Source: Flavobacterium sp. KS-LB2
Lineage (GTDB): Bacteria; Bacteroidota; Bacteroidia; Flavobacteriales; Flavobacteriaceae
DNA: 64,000 bases
Direction: 5' to 3'
NCBI RefSeq assembly: GCF_036895565.1
Contig: NZ_CP145904.1
Location: 186,001-250,000, forward strand
Both the position numbers and the translations under genes were made by a program. The notes beneath the pieces were generated by a model, which saw only the letters and a program-made list of their open reading frames with translations, did no database searches and was not told the origin of the DNA. This document shows, in pieces, positions 8,115 to 16,767 of the stretch (position 1 is the stretch's first letter; each line of letters starts with the position of its first letter).

Positions 8115-8927
8115 ATGAATTATTCGTACATTATTATTGACGACGATCAAGAAAGTGTTTTGAAGACTAAAGCTATAGCTGATAGTTTTTCAGAACTTGA
8201 TTTTGTAGCATCGGCTGATAATTATGAAGATGGTTTAAATCTAATACTCGAGCATACTCCACAACTAGTTTTTTTAGAGATTGATCCAGCTAATACTGCT
8301 AGTAATTTGTCGTTAGCTCTAATAAATGAGTTGTACCGATATTTAAAGGTAATTCCTAAAATTATAATTACCACGGCTGGGAAAGATTTAGCTTTTGAAG
8401 CTATAAAATATGAGGTTTTTGATTATTTATTAAAGCCGTTGAAACGAATAGATGTTGTAAAGTCAGTTTTAAAATTAAATAAATCAATTGTTCCTAAAGA
8501 AATTGTTTCAGAACAAACATTAGTTGTAGATGCAGAGCCGACAGTTTTAGCGAGACAAGAAATACCCAATCAAGATCATTCTCTAATTTTGTGTATTAAA
8601 TCCTATGGTGATTACAGATATATTGCTGCCAGAGATATTTGCTATTTTCAAGCGGATAATAATTCTACGGATATATATCTAAATACTGGTGAAATGATAA
8701 CAGCTTTCAAAACATTAAAGCATTTCGAAGGAGTCTTATCCTTTCCATTTATTAGAATTCACAACAGTTATATCGTAAATCGTAATTATATTTCTAGAAT
8801 TCACAGTGGAAACTCAGTATGTTATATTAAGAATAGTGCTGTAAAGCTTCCTTTCTCCAAATCGTATAAGGTAAATATTGACCTTATTATTTCTGATTTT
8901 TCTAATGGAAATTACTTAGAAATTTAA
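8115..8927 (+). CDS. LytTR-family response regulator with an altered receiver
   Basis: Transcription regulator with an N-terminal receiver (about residues 1-120) and a C-terminal LytTR DNA-binding domain (about 165-265). The receiver keeps the acidic pocket (Asp9, Asp10 in IIIDDDQES), the switch Thr in IITTAGKD and the Lys in YLLKPLK. The phospho-acceptor position, expected as FLDI, reads FLEI, with Glu55 in place of Asp. The protein may therefore act without phosphorylation. The LytTR domain has the conserved end FIRIHNSYIVNRNYISRI. I chose ATG at 8115, with AGGA 11 bases upstream, over the TTG just before it. No LytS-type kinase is adjacent. Two direct repeats of the kind this family binds lie just downstream. 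Confidence 0.88.
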   Translation: MNYSYIIIDDDQESVLKTKAIADSFSELDFVASADNYEDGLNLILEHTPQLVFLEIDPANTASNLSLALINELYRYLKVIPKIIITTAGKDLAFEAIKYEVFDYLLKPLKRIDVVKSVLKLNKSIVPKEIVSEQTLVVDAEPTVLARQEIPNQDHSLILCIKSYGDYRYIAARDICYFQADNNSTDIYLNTGEMITAFKTLKHFEGVLSFPFIRIHNSYIVNRNYISRIHSGNSVCYIKNSAVKLPFSKSYKVNIDLIISDFSNGNYLEI

Positions 8928-8931
8928 AAAA

Positions 8932-8966
8932 TAGTCATTCACTCTAATTTGGTAGTCATTCACTCT
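8932..8966 (+). promoter_or_regulatory. Tandem direct repeat, candidate LytTR binding site
   Basis: TAGTCATTCACTCT occurs twice without a mismatch, at 8932-8945 and 8953-8966, a period of 21 bases or two helical turns. LytTR proteins such as ComE and AgrA bind paired direct repeats with about this spacing. The site lies between the LytTR gene and the repeat-peptide gene, about 140 bases before the latter's ATG. Confidence 0.65.
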
Positions 8967-9102
8967 CAAAAGGCCACATTCTACCATAAACCCCTTTTTT
9001 TGTAGGAAATTTTAAAGTTGTCTGTGTAGTTTTACAAAAGAATCGCAGCTGATTGTGGTTCCAAAACAAGACAAATAAAACAACAACATAAAAACCCAAA
9101 TT

Positions 9103-9387
9103 ATGAAAAAAGCAATCTTAACAATCGGATTATTCTCTTTAGTAATGATATTAACATCTTTTACTACACCAGAATCTAACACAACAATTAGTACAGATAA
9201 AACTAATAGTGTTGATATAGTTGGAGCAGGTGCAACAGGAGGAAATAAAAAAATAGATATAGTTGGAGCAGGTGCAACAGGAGGAAATAAAAAAATTGAT
9301 ATAGTTGGAGCTGGTGCAACAGGAGGAAATAAAAAAATAGATATAGTTGGAGCTGGTGCAACAGGAGGAAATAAAAAAGTAGATTAA
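9103..9387 (+). CDS. Small secreted protein with four 14-residue tandem repeats
   Basis: I do not recognise this 94-residue protein. Residues 1 to about 22 form a signal peptide (basic MKK start, then a hydrophobic run ending LTSFTTP). After a Thr/Ser-rich linker, residues 37-92 are four copies of the unit [V/I]DIVGAGATGGNKK, followed by a final Val-Asp. The units differ only in their first residue, and at DNA level only in that codon and one silent GCA/GCT change. Each unit ends in Lys-Lys, which could be a processing or charge feature. The gene is preceded by the LytTR-type repeat, followed by a terminator, and lies between two sets of two-component genes. It could be a signal precursor, a surface or matrix protein, or a regulated envelope peptide; none of these is shown. 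Confidence 0.8.
   Translation: MKKAILTIGLFSLVMILTSFTTPESNTTISTDKTNSVDIVGAGATGGNKKIDIVGAGATGGNKKIDIVGAGATGGNKKIDIVGAGATGGNKKVD
9211..9378 (+). repeat. Four-copy 42-bp coding minisatellite
   Basis: Four tandem 42-bp units in frame at 9211-9252, 9253-9294, 9295-9336 and 9337-9378. They are almost identical in sequence, so copy number could change by slippage or recombination without breaking the frame. Confidence 0.95.
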
Positions 9388-9417
9388 TTAAGATTTTATC
9401 TTAATTTAAATAGCTTA

Positions 9418-9449
9418 AGGCTGTCAATTTTGTTGATAGCCTTTTTTTA
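9418..9449 (+). terminator. Terminator of the repeat-peptide gene
   Basis: Nine-base stem GGCTGTCAA / TTGATAGCC with one G-T pair, loop TTTTG, then a run of seven T. It separates the peptide gene from the kinase gene. A smaller hairpin ATTAAGAT / ATCTTAAT precedes it. Confidence 0.85.
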
Positions 9450-9492
9450 TGTGAATAGTTTTACTATTTTTGATAAAATTCAAAAAGAACTG

Positions 9493-11517
9493 TTGAAAAG
9501 TATTTATCTTATATTGTTAATTATTTTGTTGGTTTTTTTTGGATGTTCCAAAAAGAATGAATTCAATACTATAATTAATTCTTCAGAGGACAGTCTATCT
9601 TCTTATCTTTCTATGGCAAACGACTTCAATTTGTCACGTGAAAAAAGAAAAGAATTTAATCAAAAAGCTTTTGCGATTATTGTAGACCAACCAAATGATT
9701 CTTTAAATAAAGCTAATTTGTTCAAAGTAGCGAATCGCTATTATAATATGGATAATTGGGCTGATTTTAAACAAACAGTAAATATTGTTTTAGAAAAATC
9801 GAAAAGTACCCAAGATACAATCAATATCGCTAAAGCTTATACCTATTTAGGGGATTTTTATGCATCACAGGCTGTTTCGGATAGTGCTTTTATTTATTAT
9901 TTCAAAGCAGAGAAAATGTATTTGCAGCGCAATGATATTTATAATTTGGCAAGAACTCGATTGAATAAAGCAATACTGCAATTTAATGCGGGGGATTTTC
10001 TAGGAAGTGAAATAGCTGTATTTAATGCTTTGCGAGTTGTGAAAGGGGAAAAAGCAAGTGATATAGTATATGAATCATACAATCATTTGGGGTTAATTTA
10101 TAATGAGCTTGGGGATTATGAAAAAGCAATTGAATTTAATGACAAGGCGTTAGCTAGTATAGATGATAAAACAATTCCATCAGTTTTTCAGTCTAAAGCA
10201 ACTTCGCTAAACAATATGGGGTATGTGTATCAAAATATGAACCGGCATGAAAAAGCCATCAGCTATTTTAGAGAAGGTTTAAATCAAAAAGATTTAAAAA
10301 CAGACAAACCATTTGTGTATGCGATGTTAATTGATAATTTAGCCTATTCAAAATTTAAAACAGCTGATTTTATTGACTTACCAGAACAGTTTTATCAATC
10401 ACTTGAACTTCGTGAAAGTTTACAATTAACATCTGGTATTCTTGTCAGTAAAATGCGATTGTCAGAATATTTTGCATCAAAAAAAGATTCTGTTAAATCT
10501 TTGAAATATGCAAAAGAGTCTCTTGTTTTAGCTAAGCAAGTAAAAAACTACAAAAGTGTTTTATTGATTCTTAAACAACTCTCCATTATAGAGCCAGAAA
10601 AGTCGTCTACATATAACAAGCAATACATTCATATCAACGACAGCTTGCAAAAAGCAGAGCGAAAAATAGGTGAAAAATTCACTCGTATTGAATATGAAAC
10701 GGATCAAATTAAGAGCGAAAATACTAATCTAGTAGAGCAGAACAGGAATCTAGTTTATATTTTCAGTGGATTAGCAATGTTGGGTTTGTTTACTTTTGTA
10801 ATTAAAACGCAGAAAGCTAAAAATAGAGAGTTACTGTTCAAACAACAACAACAAAAAGCCAATGAGGAAATCTATAGTTTGATGCTATCGCAACAAAATT
10901 CAATAGAAAGTAGTAGGGTCGAAGAGAAGAAAAGAGTGGCTCGCGAATTACACGACGGTGTTTTGGGACGAATGTTTGGTGTGCGAATGAATTTAGATGG
11001 GTTAAATACTTTTCAAGATGAGCAAGCGATTAACCAAAGAACAAACTACTTATCAGAGTTGAAAAATATTGAACAAGATATTCGTGAAATTTCTCATGAT
11101 CTAAATAGAGAGAAATCAGAATTAATTAATAACTTCGTCGCAATAGTTAATAATTTATTCGAAGAACAAAAAAAGACCTATAAATCAAAACTAGTTTCAA
11201 GTATCGATTCGCGCATAAAATGGGAAATGGTTCCTAATTCAGTCAAAATTAATCTATATCGAATTCTTCAAGAATCACTCCAAAATAGTAATAAGTATGC
11301 TACAGCAGAAACTATTAAAATTGAACTTAAAAAAGAAGAAGATCACCTGATTTTGATTATGAGTGATGATGGTGTAGGATTTAATGTTAAAACAGCGAAA
11401 AAAGGAATTGGCTTGCAGAATATACTTTTTCGAACCAATGAATGTGATGGAGTTGTTGATATAAAATCGAAAAAAGGAGAAGGTACAATCATAACAATTA
11501 CAGTCCCAATAGAATAA
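9493..11517 (+). CDS. TPR-containing lipoprotein sensor histidine kinase (HisKA_3 type)
   Basis: Membrane kinase that should phosphorylate the regulator encoded just downstream. From the TTG at 9493 it begins with a lipoprotein signal (MKSIYL, a hydrophobic run, FFGC). About 350 residues of tetratricopeptide repeats follow, for example HLGLIYNELGDYEKAIEFND, placing a protein-binding sensor outside the cytoplasm. Next come one membrane segment (LVYIFSGLAMLGLFTFVI), a Gln-rich coiled coil and the kinase core. The phospho-acceptor His lies in KKRVARELHDGVLG. The ATPase has the N-box QESLQNSNKYA, DDGVGF and GIGLQNI. Longer start codons at 9430 and 9451 overlap or abut the upstream terminator, so 9493 is preferred. 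The TPR/HisKA_3 layout is common in flavobacteria; the signal sensed is unknown. Confidence 0.85.
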   Translation: MKSIYLILLIILLVFFGCSKKNEFNTIINSSEDSLSSYLSMANDFNLSREKRKEFNQKAFAIIVDQPNDSLNKANLFKVANRYYNMDNWADFKQTVNIVLEKSKSTQDTINIAKAYTYLGDFYASQAVSDSAFIYYFKAEKMYLQRNDIYNLARTRLNKAILQFNAGDFLGSEIAVFNALRVVKGEKASDIVYESYNHLGLIYNELGDYEKAIEFNDKALASIDDKTIPSVFQSKATSLNNMGYVYQNMNRHEKAISYFREGLNQKDLKTDKPFVYAMLIDNLAYSKFKTADFIDLPEQFYQSLELRESLQLTSGILVSKMRLSEYFASKKDSVKSLKYAKESLVLAKQVKNYKSVLLILKQLSIIEPEKSSTYNKQYIHINDSLQKAERKIGEKFTRIEYETDQIKSENTNLVEQNRNLVYIFSGLAMLGLFTFVIKTQKAKNRELLFKQQQQKANEEIYSLMLSQQNSIESSRVEEKKRVARELHDGVLGRMFGVRMNLDGLNTFQDEQAINQRTNYLSELKNIEQDIREISHDLNREKSELINNFVAIVNNLFEEQKKTYKSKLVSSIDSRIKWEMVPNSVKINLYRILQESLQNSNKYATAETIKIELKKEEDHLILIMSDDGVGFNVKTAKKGIGLQNILFRTNECDGVVDIKSKKGEGTIITITVPIE

Positions 11518-11537
11518 ATATAAAATTTATATAAAAA

Positions 11538-12224
11538 ATGATAATTGACCAATCAACAAACAAGAATAATATATTAATCGTTGATGACCACCCTTTTATT
11601 ATAGAAGGATACAAAAATGCAATTACTAGATATAATCCTGATGAGTTTGAGTTTTTTATAACACAAGCTAAAGATTGTGAATCAGCTTATAACATTATTA
11701 CAAATCCGGATACTTTGATGTTTGACATCGCTTTTCTAGATATTAGTATGCCACCTTATGAAGAAAAAAATATTTATTCAGGAGAGGATTTGGCAAGATT
11801 GATATTAGAATTTATGCCAAATTGTAAAATAATTTTGCTTACTATGTACACAGAATTATTGAAAATAAAAACGATTATAAGTACTATAAATCCTAATGGT
11901 TTAGTAATAAAAAATGATTTAACATTTGATGAGTTGCTTTTTGCTTTCGATAAAGTTATAAGAAATGAGACATATTACAGCCAGTCCGTTCTAAAAATGT
12001 TAGCCCAATCTGAGGGGAATAGTATAGAAATAGATCAATTTGACAAAGAAATTTTATTTCATATTTCAAGAGGAACCAAGTTGACTGATATTCCGCAATA
12101 TATCCCAATTTCTTTAGGAGCAATTGAGAGAAGAAAATTAGACTTAAAAGAATTATTAAAAGTTGAAGAGGGTACTGATATCGACTTAGTTCGAGAGGCA
12201 AAAAATAAAGGTTTACTTTTTTAA
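11538..12224 (+). CDS. Response regulator, NarL/FixJ-like
   Basis: Partner of the kinase ending 20 bases upstream. The receiver (residues 12-145) has the acidic pair in VDDHPF (Asp16, Asp17), phospho-acceptor Asp68 in FLDISMP, switch Thr102 and Lys125. The C-terminal 60 residues (about 165-225) resemble a LuxR-type helix-turn-helix in pattern (KEILFHISRGTKLTDIPQYI, then GAIERRKLDLKELL) but are diverged, for instance in the usual TVxxHxxxI stretch. It is likely a DNA-binding regulator whose targets are unknown; the promoter of the repeat peptide or of the LytTR gene is an obvious place to look. Confidence 0.85.
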   Translation: MIIDQSTNKNNILIVDDHPFIIEGYKNAITRYNPDEFEFFITQAKDCESAYNIITNPDTLMFDIAFLDISMPPYEEKNIYSGEDLARLILEFMPNCKIILLTMYTELLKIKTIISTINPNGLVIKNDLTFDELLFAFDKVIRNETYYSQSVLKMLAQSEGNSIEIDQFDKEILFHISRGTKLTDIPQYIPISLGAIERRKLDLKELLKVEEGTDIDLVREAKNKGLLF

Positions 12225-12240
12225 ATTTCTTAGATAAACA

Positions 12241-12270
12241 AAAAACGACACTTAATAGTGTCGTTTTTTT
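12241..12270. terminator. Bidirectional terminator between the response regulator and thiL
   Basis: Eleven-base stem AAAAACGACAC / GTGTCGTTTTT with loop TTAATA and T's on both strands; it suits both converging genes. Confidence 0.85.
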
Positions 12271-12287
12271 GTTAACCTCGGGTTGTT

Positions 12288-13334
12288 TTATTGAGTCAAA
12301 GCATCCCAACCACGAGCCTTTAAGGCAATTTTGGTATTGGCACGAGTTACTAAATGAATCCCTTCGCTTTCTTGTGTCATGTGACCAATAATGGTGAAAT
12401 TTGGATTTGCTTTGATTTTTACAAAATCTTCCATGGCAATGGTAAAAAGCAATTCGTAGTCCTCACCACCGTTTATGGCAACAGTTGTGCTGTCGATATT
12501 GAATTCTTCACAAACATTAATAAATTGAGGGTCTATTGGTAATTTATCCTCATATAAATTACAACCCACTTTAGACTGCTTGCATAAATGCATAATTTCC
12601 GATGACAACCCATCAGAAATATCAATCATAGAAGTTGGTTTTATTTCTAATGCATGTAATAAAGTGCGCACATCTTTTCTAGCTTCCGGTTTCAATTGAC
12701 GTTCTATTAAATAGGTATAAGCATCTAAATCAGGTTGTGAATTTGGATTCACTTGAAAAACTTGCTTTTCTCTTTCTAAAACTTGCAATCCCATATAAGC
12801 AGCTCCAATATCGCCGGTAACCACTAATAAATCGGTTTGTTTAGCGCCATTTCTATAAACGATTTCTTCTTCATTAGCTTCGCCAATAGCGGTTATGCTA
12901 ATGATTAATCCTTTTTGTGATGAGGTAGTGTCGCCACCAATAACATCAACATTATATTCACGTGCTGCATGAGATATCCCTGCAAATAACTCATCTAAAG
13001 CTTCTAACGGAAAACGATTAGATACTGCAACGGAAACCGTGATTTGTGTTGCTTTTGCATTCATTGCGCAAATGTCTGAAATATTGACAACTACTGCTTT
13101 GTAGCCTAAATGTTTTAAAGGCATATAAGCCAAATCAAAATGTACACCTTCAATCAATAAATCGGTAGAGACAACTACTTTTTTGTCCTTGAAATCCAAA
13201 ACAGCCGCATCATCTCCAATTCCCTTTAAGGTTGAAGATTGGCTGATTTCAAAGTTTTTTGTCAAATGGTCTATCAATCCAAATTCTCCTAATTGTGCTA
13301 TACTTGTGCGTTGTGGGTTTTTATCTTCGATCAT
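12288..13334 (-). CDS. thiL: Thiamine-phosphate kinase
   Basis: Phosphorylates thiamine monophosphate to the active cofactor thiamine diphosphate. The protein shows the ThiL N-terminus (LGEFGLIDHL), the metal-binding GIGDDAAVLDF and STDLLIEGVHFDL segments, and the later VIGGDTTSS, DISDGLSSE and NGGEDYELLF motifs of the PurM/ThiL fold. I place the start at the ATG encoding MIEDKNPQRTS, which gives 348 residues and fits the family. An ATG 36 bases further upstream would add 12 residues with no family resemblance. It is a single gene on the minus strand, divergent from the phosphofructokinase. Confidence 0.93.
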   Translation of the reverse strand: MIEDKNPQRTSIAQLGEFGLIDHLTKNFEISQSSTLKGIGDDAAVLDFKDKKVVVSTDLLIEGVHFDLAYMPLKHLGYKAVVVNISDICAMNAKATQITVSVAVSNRFPLEALDELFAGISHAAREYNVDVIGGDTTSSQKGLIISITAIGEANEEEIVYRNGAKQTDLLVVTGDIGAAYMGLQVLEREKQVFQVNPNSQPDLDAYTYLIERQLKPEARKDVRTLLHALEIKPTSMIDISDGLSSEIMHLCKQSKVGCNLYEDKLPIDPQFINVCEEFNIDSTTVAINGGEDYELLFTIAMEDFVKIKANPNFTIIGHMTQESEGIHLVTRANTKIALKARGWDALTQ

Positions 13335-13484
13335 GATTGTTGAGAGGAACGAAGCAGTCGCTTCATTCATTAATGTTAATTAACAATGTTTTGAGGTTGC
13401 AAATATACAAAGAAATATTCGCCTTGAATGAGGTGTGTTTTCATCATTTTTTTCGGATATTTAGGTTTTTAAATTTTAAAAAAA

Positions 13485-14417
13485 ATGGAATCATTTAATA
13501 TTGTTACTATCACAGTCAACTCGGCTTTGGATAAAAGCACTCATTTTAAAGGCTTAGTCCCAGAACAGAAAATACGATGTGAGGAACCACGTTTTGATGC
13601 TGGAGGTGGAGGAATTAATGTGTCTAAGGCGATTTCGCGTTTAGGAGGAACTTCTTTAGCGGTTTTTACTTCTGGTGGACCTACTGGTAAAATGCTAGAA
13701 GAATTAGTAAAAAAAGAGTCAATTGCTTATAAAGCTGTTCCCGTTCAATCATGGACTAGAGAAAGTTTTGTTGCCGTGGATGATAATACAAATTCTCAAT
13801 ACCGATTTGGATTTACAGGAGGAATAATCAGTGCAGAGGAAAGTGATAATATACTAGAAATCATAACTGATTTAGAACCAAAGTTTTTAGTAGCAAGCGG
13901 TAGTTTGAATGAAGGTTTGTCAACTGATTTTTATAAAAAAATTGCAGAAATTGCAAAAAGATCAAATGCTAAATTAATTTTGGACACTTCAGGCGAAGCA
14001 TTAAAAAAGGCATTAGAAGTTGGTGTTTATATGATCAAGCCAAATGTTGGAGAATTGGCAAAATTAATAGGTGTAGAACGATTGGAACTGGAAGAAGTAA
14101 ATGAGGCCGCAAAACAAATCATCGCTAAAGGCGGCGCCGAAATCGTAGTCGTTTCCCTTGGTCCGCAAGGCGCAGTATTGGTTACGAAAGATTCGTATGA
14201 ATTTGTGCCAGCTCCTAATGTGGTCAAAAAAAGTACCGTTGGTGCCGGTGACAGTATGGTTGGTGCCATGGTTTGGGCACTTTCGCAAAATAAAAGTCTG
14301 AAAGAAGTCATCCGTTGGGGAGTTGCCTGCGGATCGGCAGCAACCATGAATGAAGGAACCCAATTGTTTAAATTTGAAGATGCACAACGATTGTTTGAAT
14401 GGTTGAAGAATAAATAA
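13485..14417 (+). CDS. pfkB: Phosphofructokinase of the PfkB/FruK type
   Basis: Phosphorylates fructose 6-phosphate, or possibly fructose 1-phosphate or tagatose 6-phosphate, with ATP. The 310-residue sequence follows E. coli PfkB closely. It has FDAGGGGINVSKAI near residue 38, VVSLGPQGAVLV near residue 220, and STVGAGDSMVGAM near residue 248 with the catalytic GAGD Asp. The strong likeness to the minor phosphofructokinase supports the 6-phosphofructokinase call, but FruK and LacC have the same fold. It stands alone between thiL and lepA. Confidence 0.85.
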   Translation: MESFNIVTITVNSALDKSTHFKGLVPEQKIRCEEPRFDAGGGGINVSKAISRLGGTSLAVFTSGGPTGKMLEELVKKESIAYKAVPVQSWTRESFVAVDDNTNSQYRFGFTGGIISAEESDNILEIITDLEPKFLVASGSLNEGLSTDFYKKIAEIAKRSNAKLILDTSGEALKKALEVGVYMIKPNVGELAKLIGVERLELEEVNEAAKQIIAKGGAEIVVVSLGPQGAVLVTKDSYEFVPAPNVVKKSTVGAGDSMVGAMVWALSQNKSLKEVIRWGVACGSAATMNEGTQLFKFEDAQRLFEWLKNK

Positions 14418-14421
14418 AAAC

Positions 14422-14454
14422 AAAAAAACCTGATAATTTTTACATCATCAGGTT
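14422..14454 (-). terminator. Terminator of lepA
   Basis: On the minus strand AACCTGAT ... ATCAGGTT is followed by a run of T. On the plus strand the T-tract is weak, so it mainly serves lepA. Confidence 0.7.
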
Positions 14455-14497
14455 CTCTCTTTATTCTTTGTTCTTTCTTCTATTTTCTAAAAAAAAT

Positions 14498-16294
14498 CTA
14501 ATCGTTCAATTTCAAAACAGCCATAAACGCTTCTTGTGGAATTTCAACATTACCAACTAATCTCATACGTTTTTTACCTTTTTTCTGTTTTTCCAAAAGT
14601 TTACGTTTACGGGAAATATCCCCACCATAACATTTGGCAGTAACATCTTTACGCAATGCTTTGATGGTTTCGCGAGAAATTACTTTTACTCCAATCGCTG
14701 CTTGAACAGGAATATCAAATTGTTGTCTCGGAATCAATTCCTTCAACTTCTCACACATTTTTTTACCAATGGAATAGGCATTATCCGCATGCATTAAAGA
14801 GGATAAAGCATCAACAATAGTTGCGTTCAATAAGATATCCACTTTAACCAAATTAGAAGTTCGCATTCCAATTGGCGTATAATCAAAGGATGCATATCCT
14901 TTAGAAACAGTTTTCAAACGGTCATAAAAATCAAATACAATCTCTGCTAATGGCATATCAAAAGTCAACTCAACACGTTCCGTAGTCAAATATGTTTGAT
15001 TGGTAATCAATCCACGTTTTTCGATACACAAACTCATTACATTTCCAACATAATCAGCCTTAGTAATGATAGTTGCTTTTATAAAAGGTTCTTCAACATG
15101 GTCTAAACGAGAAGGCTCCGGCAAGTCCGAAGGATTATTTACGATAAGCGGTGTTGTAGGATCTTTTTTGGTGTAAGCCAAATACGAAACGTTGGGAACT
15201 GTAGTGATTACAGTCATGTTAAACTCTCTCTCCAAACGTTCTTGGATGATTTCCATGTGTAACATTCCTAAAAATCCGCAACGGAAACCAAATCCCAAAG
15301 CTGCTGAACTTTCCGGTAAAAACACTAATGACGCATCATTCAACTGCAGTTTTTCCATCGAGTTTCTCAACTCCTCGTAATCTTCAGTATCTACAGGGTA
15401 AATTCCAGCAAAAACCATTGGCTTCACATCTTCAAAACCAGTAATTATGTTTGTAGTTGGGTTTTTCGCGTCTGTCAACGTATCGCCCACTTTTACTTCT
15501 TTCGCTTCCTTAATTCCAGAAATTAAATATCCAACATCACCTGCTGAAATTACTTGTTTCGGAACTTGGTTTAATTTCAAGGTTCCAATTTCATCTGCAA
15601 AATATTCATTTCCGGTAGCCATGAATTTTATCTTCTGACCTTTTTTAATCTGTCCATTTTTCACACGAAAAATAACTTCGATTCCTCGAAACGGATTGTA
15701 ATGCGAGTCGAAAATTAAAGCTTGTAAAGGTTCGTCAACATTCCCTGATGGAGGAGGAATTCTTTCAATAATGGCTGCCAAAATATTTTCAACACCCAAA
15801 CCAGTTTTACCTGAAGCATGAATAATATCTTCCAGTTTGCAACCTAACAAGTCCACGATATCATCGCTTACTTCTTCAGGATTGGCACTTGGCAAATCCA
15901 CTTTATTCAAAACGGGAATAATTTCCAAGTCATTCTCTAGAGCCAAATATAAATTCGAAATCGTTTGTGCCTGGATACTTTGCGCTGCATCTACAATCAA
16001 AAGTGCGCCTTCACAAGCTGCAATCGAACGAGAAACTTCATACGAAAAATCCACGTGTCCCGGAGTATCAATCAAATTCAGGATATATTCTTGTCCTTTA
16101 TACGTGTATTCCATCTGAATCGCGTGACTCTTAATCGTAATCCCACGTTCACGTTCCAAGTCCATGTTGTCAAGCAATTGCGCCTTTTCTTCACGAGCGG
16201 TAACAGTTTGTGTTGCGCCAAGTAATCGGTCAGCAAGCGTACTTTTTCCGTGATCAATATGTGCAATAATGCAAAAATTTCTAATATGCTTCAT
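14498..16294 (-). CDS. lepA: Elongation factor 4 (LepA)
   Basis: Ribosomal back-translocase GTPase of 598 residues, the normal length. The GTP-binding G1 motif is AHIDHGKST (near residue 11), G3 is DTPGHVDF and G4 is NKVD. Elongation-factor domains II, III and V follow. The LepA-specific C-terminal domain ends the protein, with [20 protein letters not shown], a mark that separates LepA from EF-G. It stands alone, with a terminator after the stop. Confidence 0.97.
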   Translation of the reverse strand: MKHIRNFCIIAHIDHGKSTLADRLLGATQTVTAREEKAQLLDNMDLERERGITIKSHAIQMEYTYKGQEYILNLIDTPGHVDFSYEVSRSIAACEGALLIVDAAQSIQAQTISNLYLALENDLEIIPVLNKVDLPSANPEEVSDDIVDLLGCKLEDIIHASGKTGLGVENILAAIIERIPPPSGNVDEPLQALIFDSHYNPFRGIEVIFRVKNGQIKKGQKIKFMATGNEYFADEIGTLKLNQVPKQVISAGDVGYLISGIKEAKEVKVGDTLTDAKNPTTNIITGFEDVKPMVFAGIYPVDTEDYEELRNSMEKLQLNDASLVFLPESSAALGFGFRCGFLGMLHMEIIQERLEREFNMTVITTVPNVSYLAYTKKDPTTPLIVNNPSDLPEPSRLDHVEEPFIKATIITKADYVGNVMSLCIEKRGLITNQTYLTTERVELTFDMPLAEIVFDFYDRLKTVSKGYASFDYTPIGMRTSNLVKVDILLNATIVDALSSLMHADNAYSIGKKMCEKLKELIPRQQFDIPVQAAIGVKVISRETIKALRKDVTAKCYGGDISRKRKLLEKQKKGKKRMRLVGNVEIPQEAFMAVLKLND

Positions 16295-16405
16295 CTTCTG
16301 TATCTGTCAATTTTACTAATGCTTACGCATTTAATCTGCAAATATAGGGTAAAAGTTTGACAGTTGAATTGGAATTCATTTTCAGGTATTTTAAAAAATT
16401 ATATT

Positions 16406-16765
16406 TTACCTCATATTATATTTTGCATTGTAAAAAGTGGTGTCTTTTTTTGAAAAAACTACTCTTCTGTTGTCTTCATTTTTGAATTCGAAGTCGTCAT
16501 TTACTACAAATTTTACTTCAGTAAATTTATATCCAGTTTCAAATGTTACGGTTATTTCATAAAGACTGTCTTTTTTAATCTCATTCATTTTGGTGTTATA
16601 ATCCCAAGATAAAGGTTTGTCGTTTCCTCTTATTCCCACTTTTTTACTATTTTTTATTTTGGATGCATCCAAAGTAAAAACAATAGTCTTTTTATACGAT
16701 TTCTGCACGCAACTTGTTACTAATAAAGTAAGTACTAATGCGATTATTGTTACTAGTGTTTTCAT
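16406..16765 (-). CDS. Small lipoprotein with a CBM20/E-set-like fold
   Basis: I do not recognise a named family. The 119 residues begin with a lipoprotein signal ending LLVTSCVQK, so the mature protein is anchored by Cys19. The rest reads as a single beta-sandwich: TIVFTLDA, then KKVGIRGNDKPLSW and VTFETGYKFTEVKFVVND. This resembles carbohydrate-binding (CBM20-like) or early-set domains. It starts 2 bases after the DoxX stop, so it is the last gene of a leftward group with DoxX and DUF2807. Confidence 0.6.
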   Translation of the reverse strand: MKTLVTIIALVLTLLVTSCVQKSYKKTIVFTLDASKIKNSKKVGIRGNDKPLSWDYNTKMNEIKKDSLYEITVTFETGYKFTEVKFVVNDDFEFKNEDNRRVVFSKKDTTFYNAKYNMR

Positions 16766-16767
16766 AA

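Noticed and set aside
9211..9378. Regular 42-bp repeats as a CRISPR array
   Set aside because: The units are tandem with no unique spacers and translate in frame as part of a signal-peptide protein.
11956..12309. Minus-strand frame over the end of the response regulator
   Set aside because: It crosses the bidirectional terminator and is antisense to the HTH domain; no support.
14027..14423. Two minus-strand open frames within the pfkB gene
   Set aside because: They lie fully antisense to a clear kinase and show no domain pattern or start signal.
15837..16225. Plus-strand open frames opposite lepA
   Set aside because: Antisense shadows of a highly conserved gene; no coding character.
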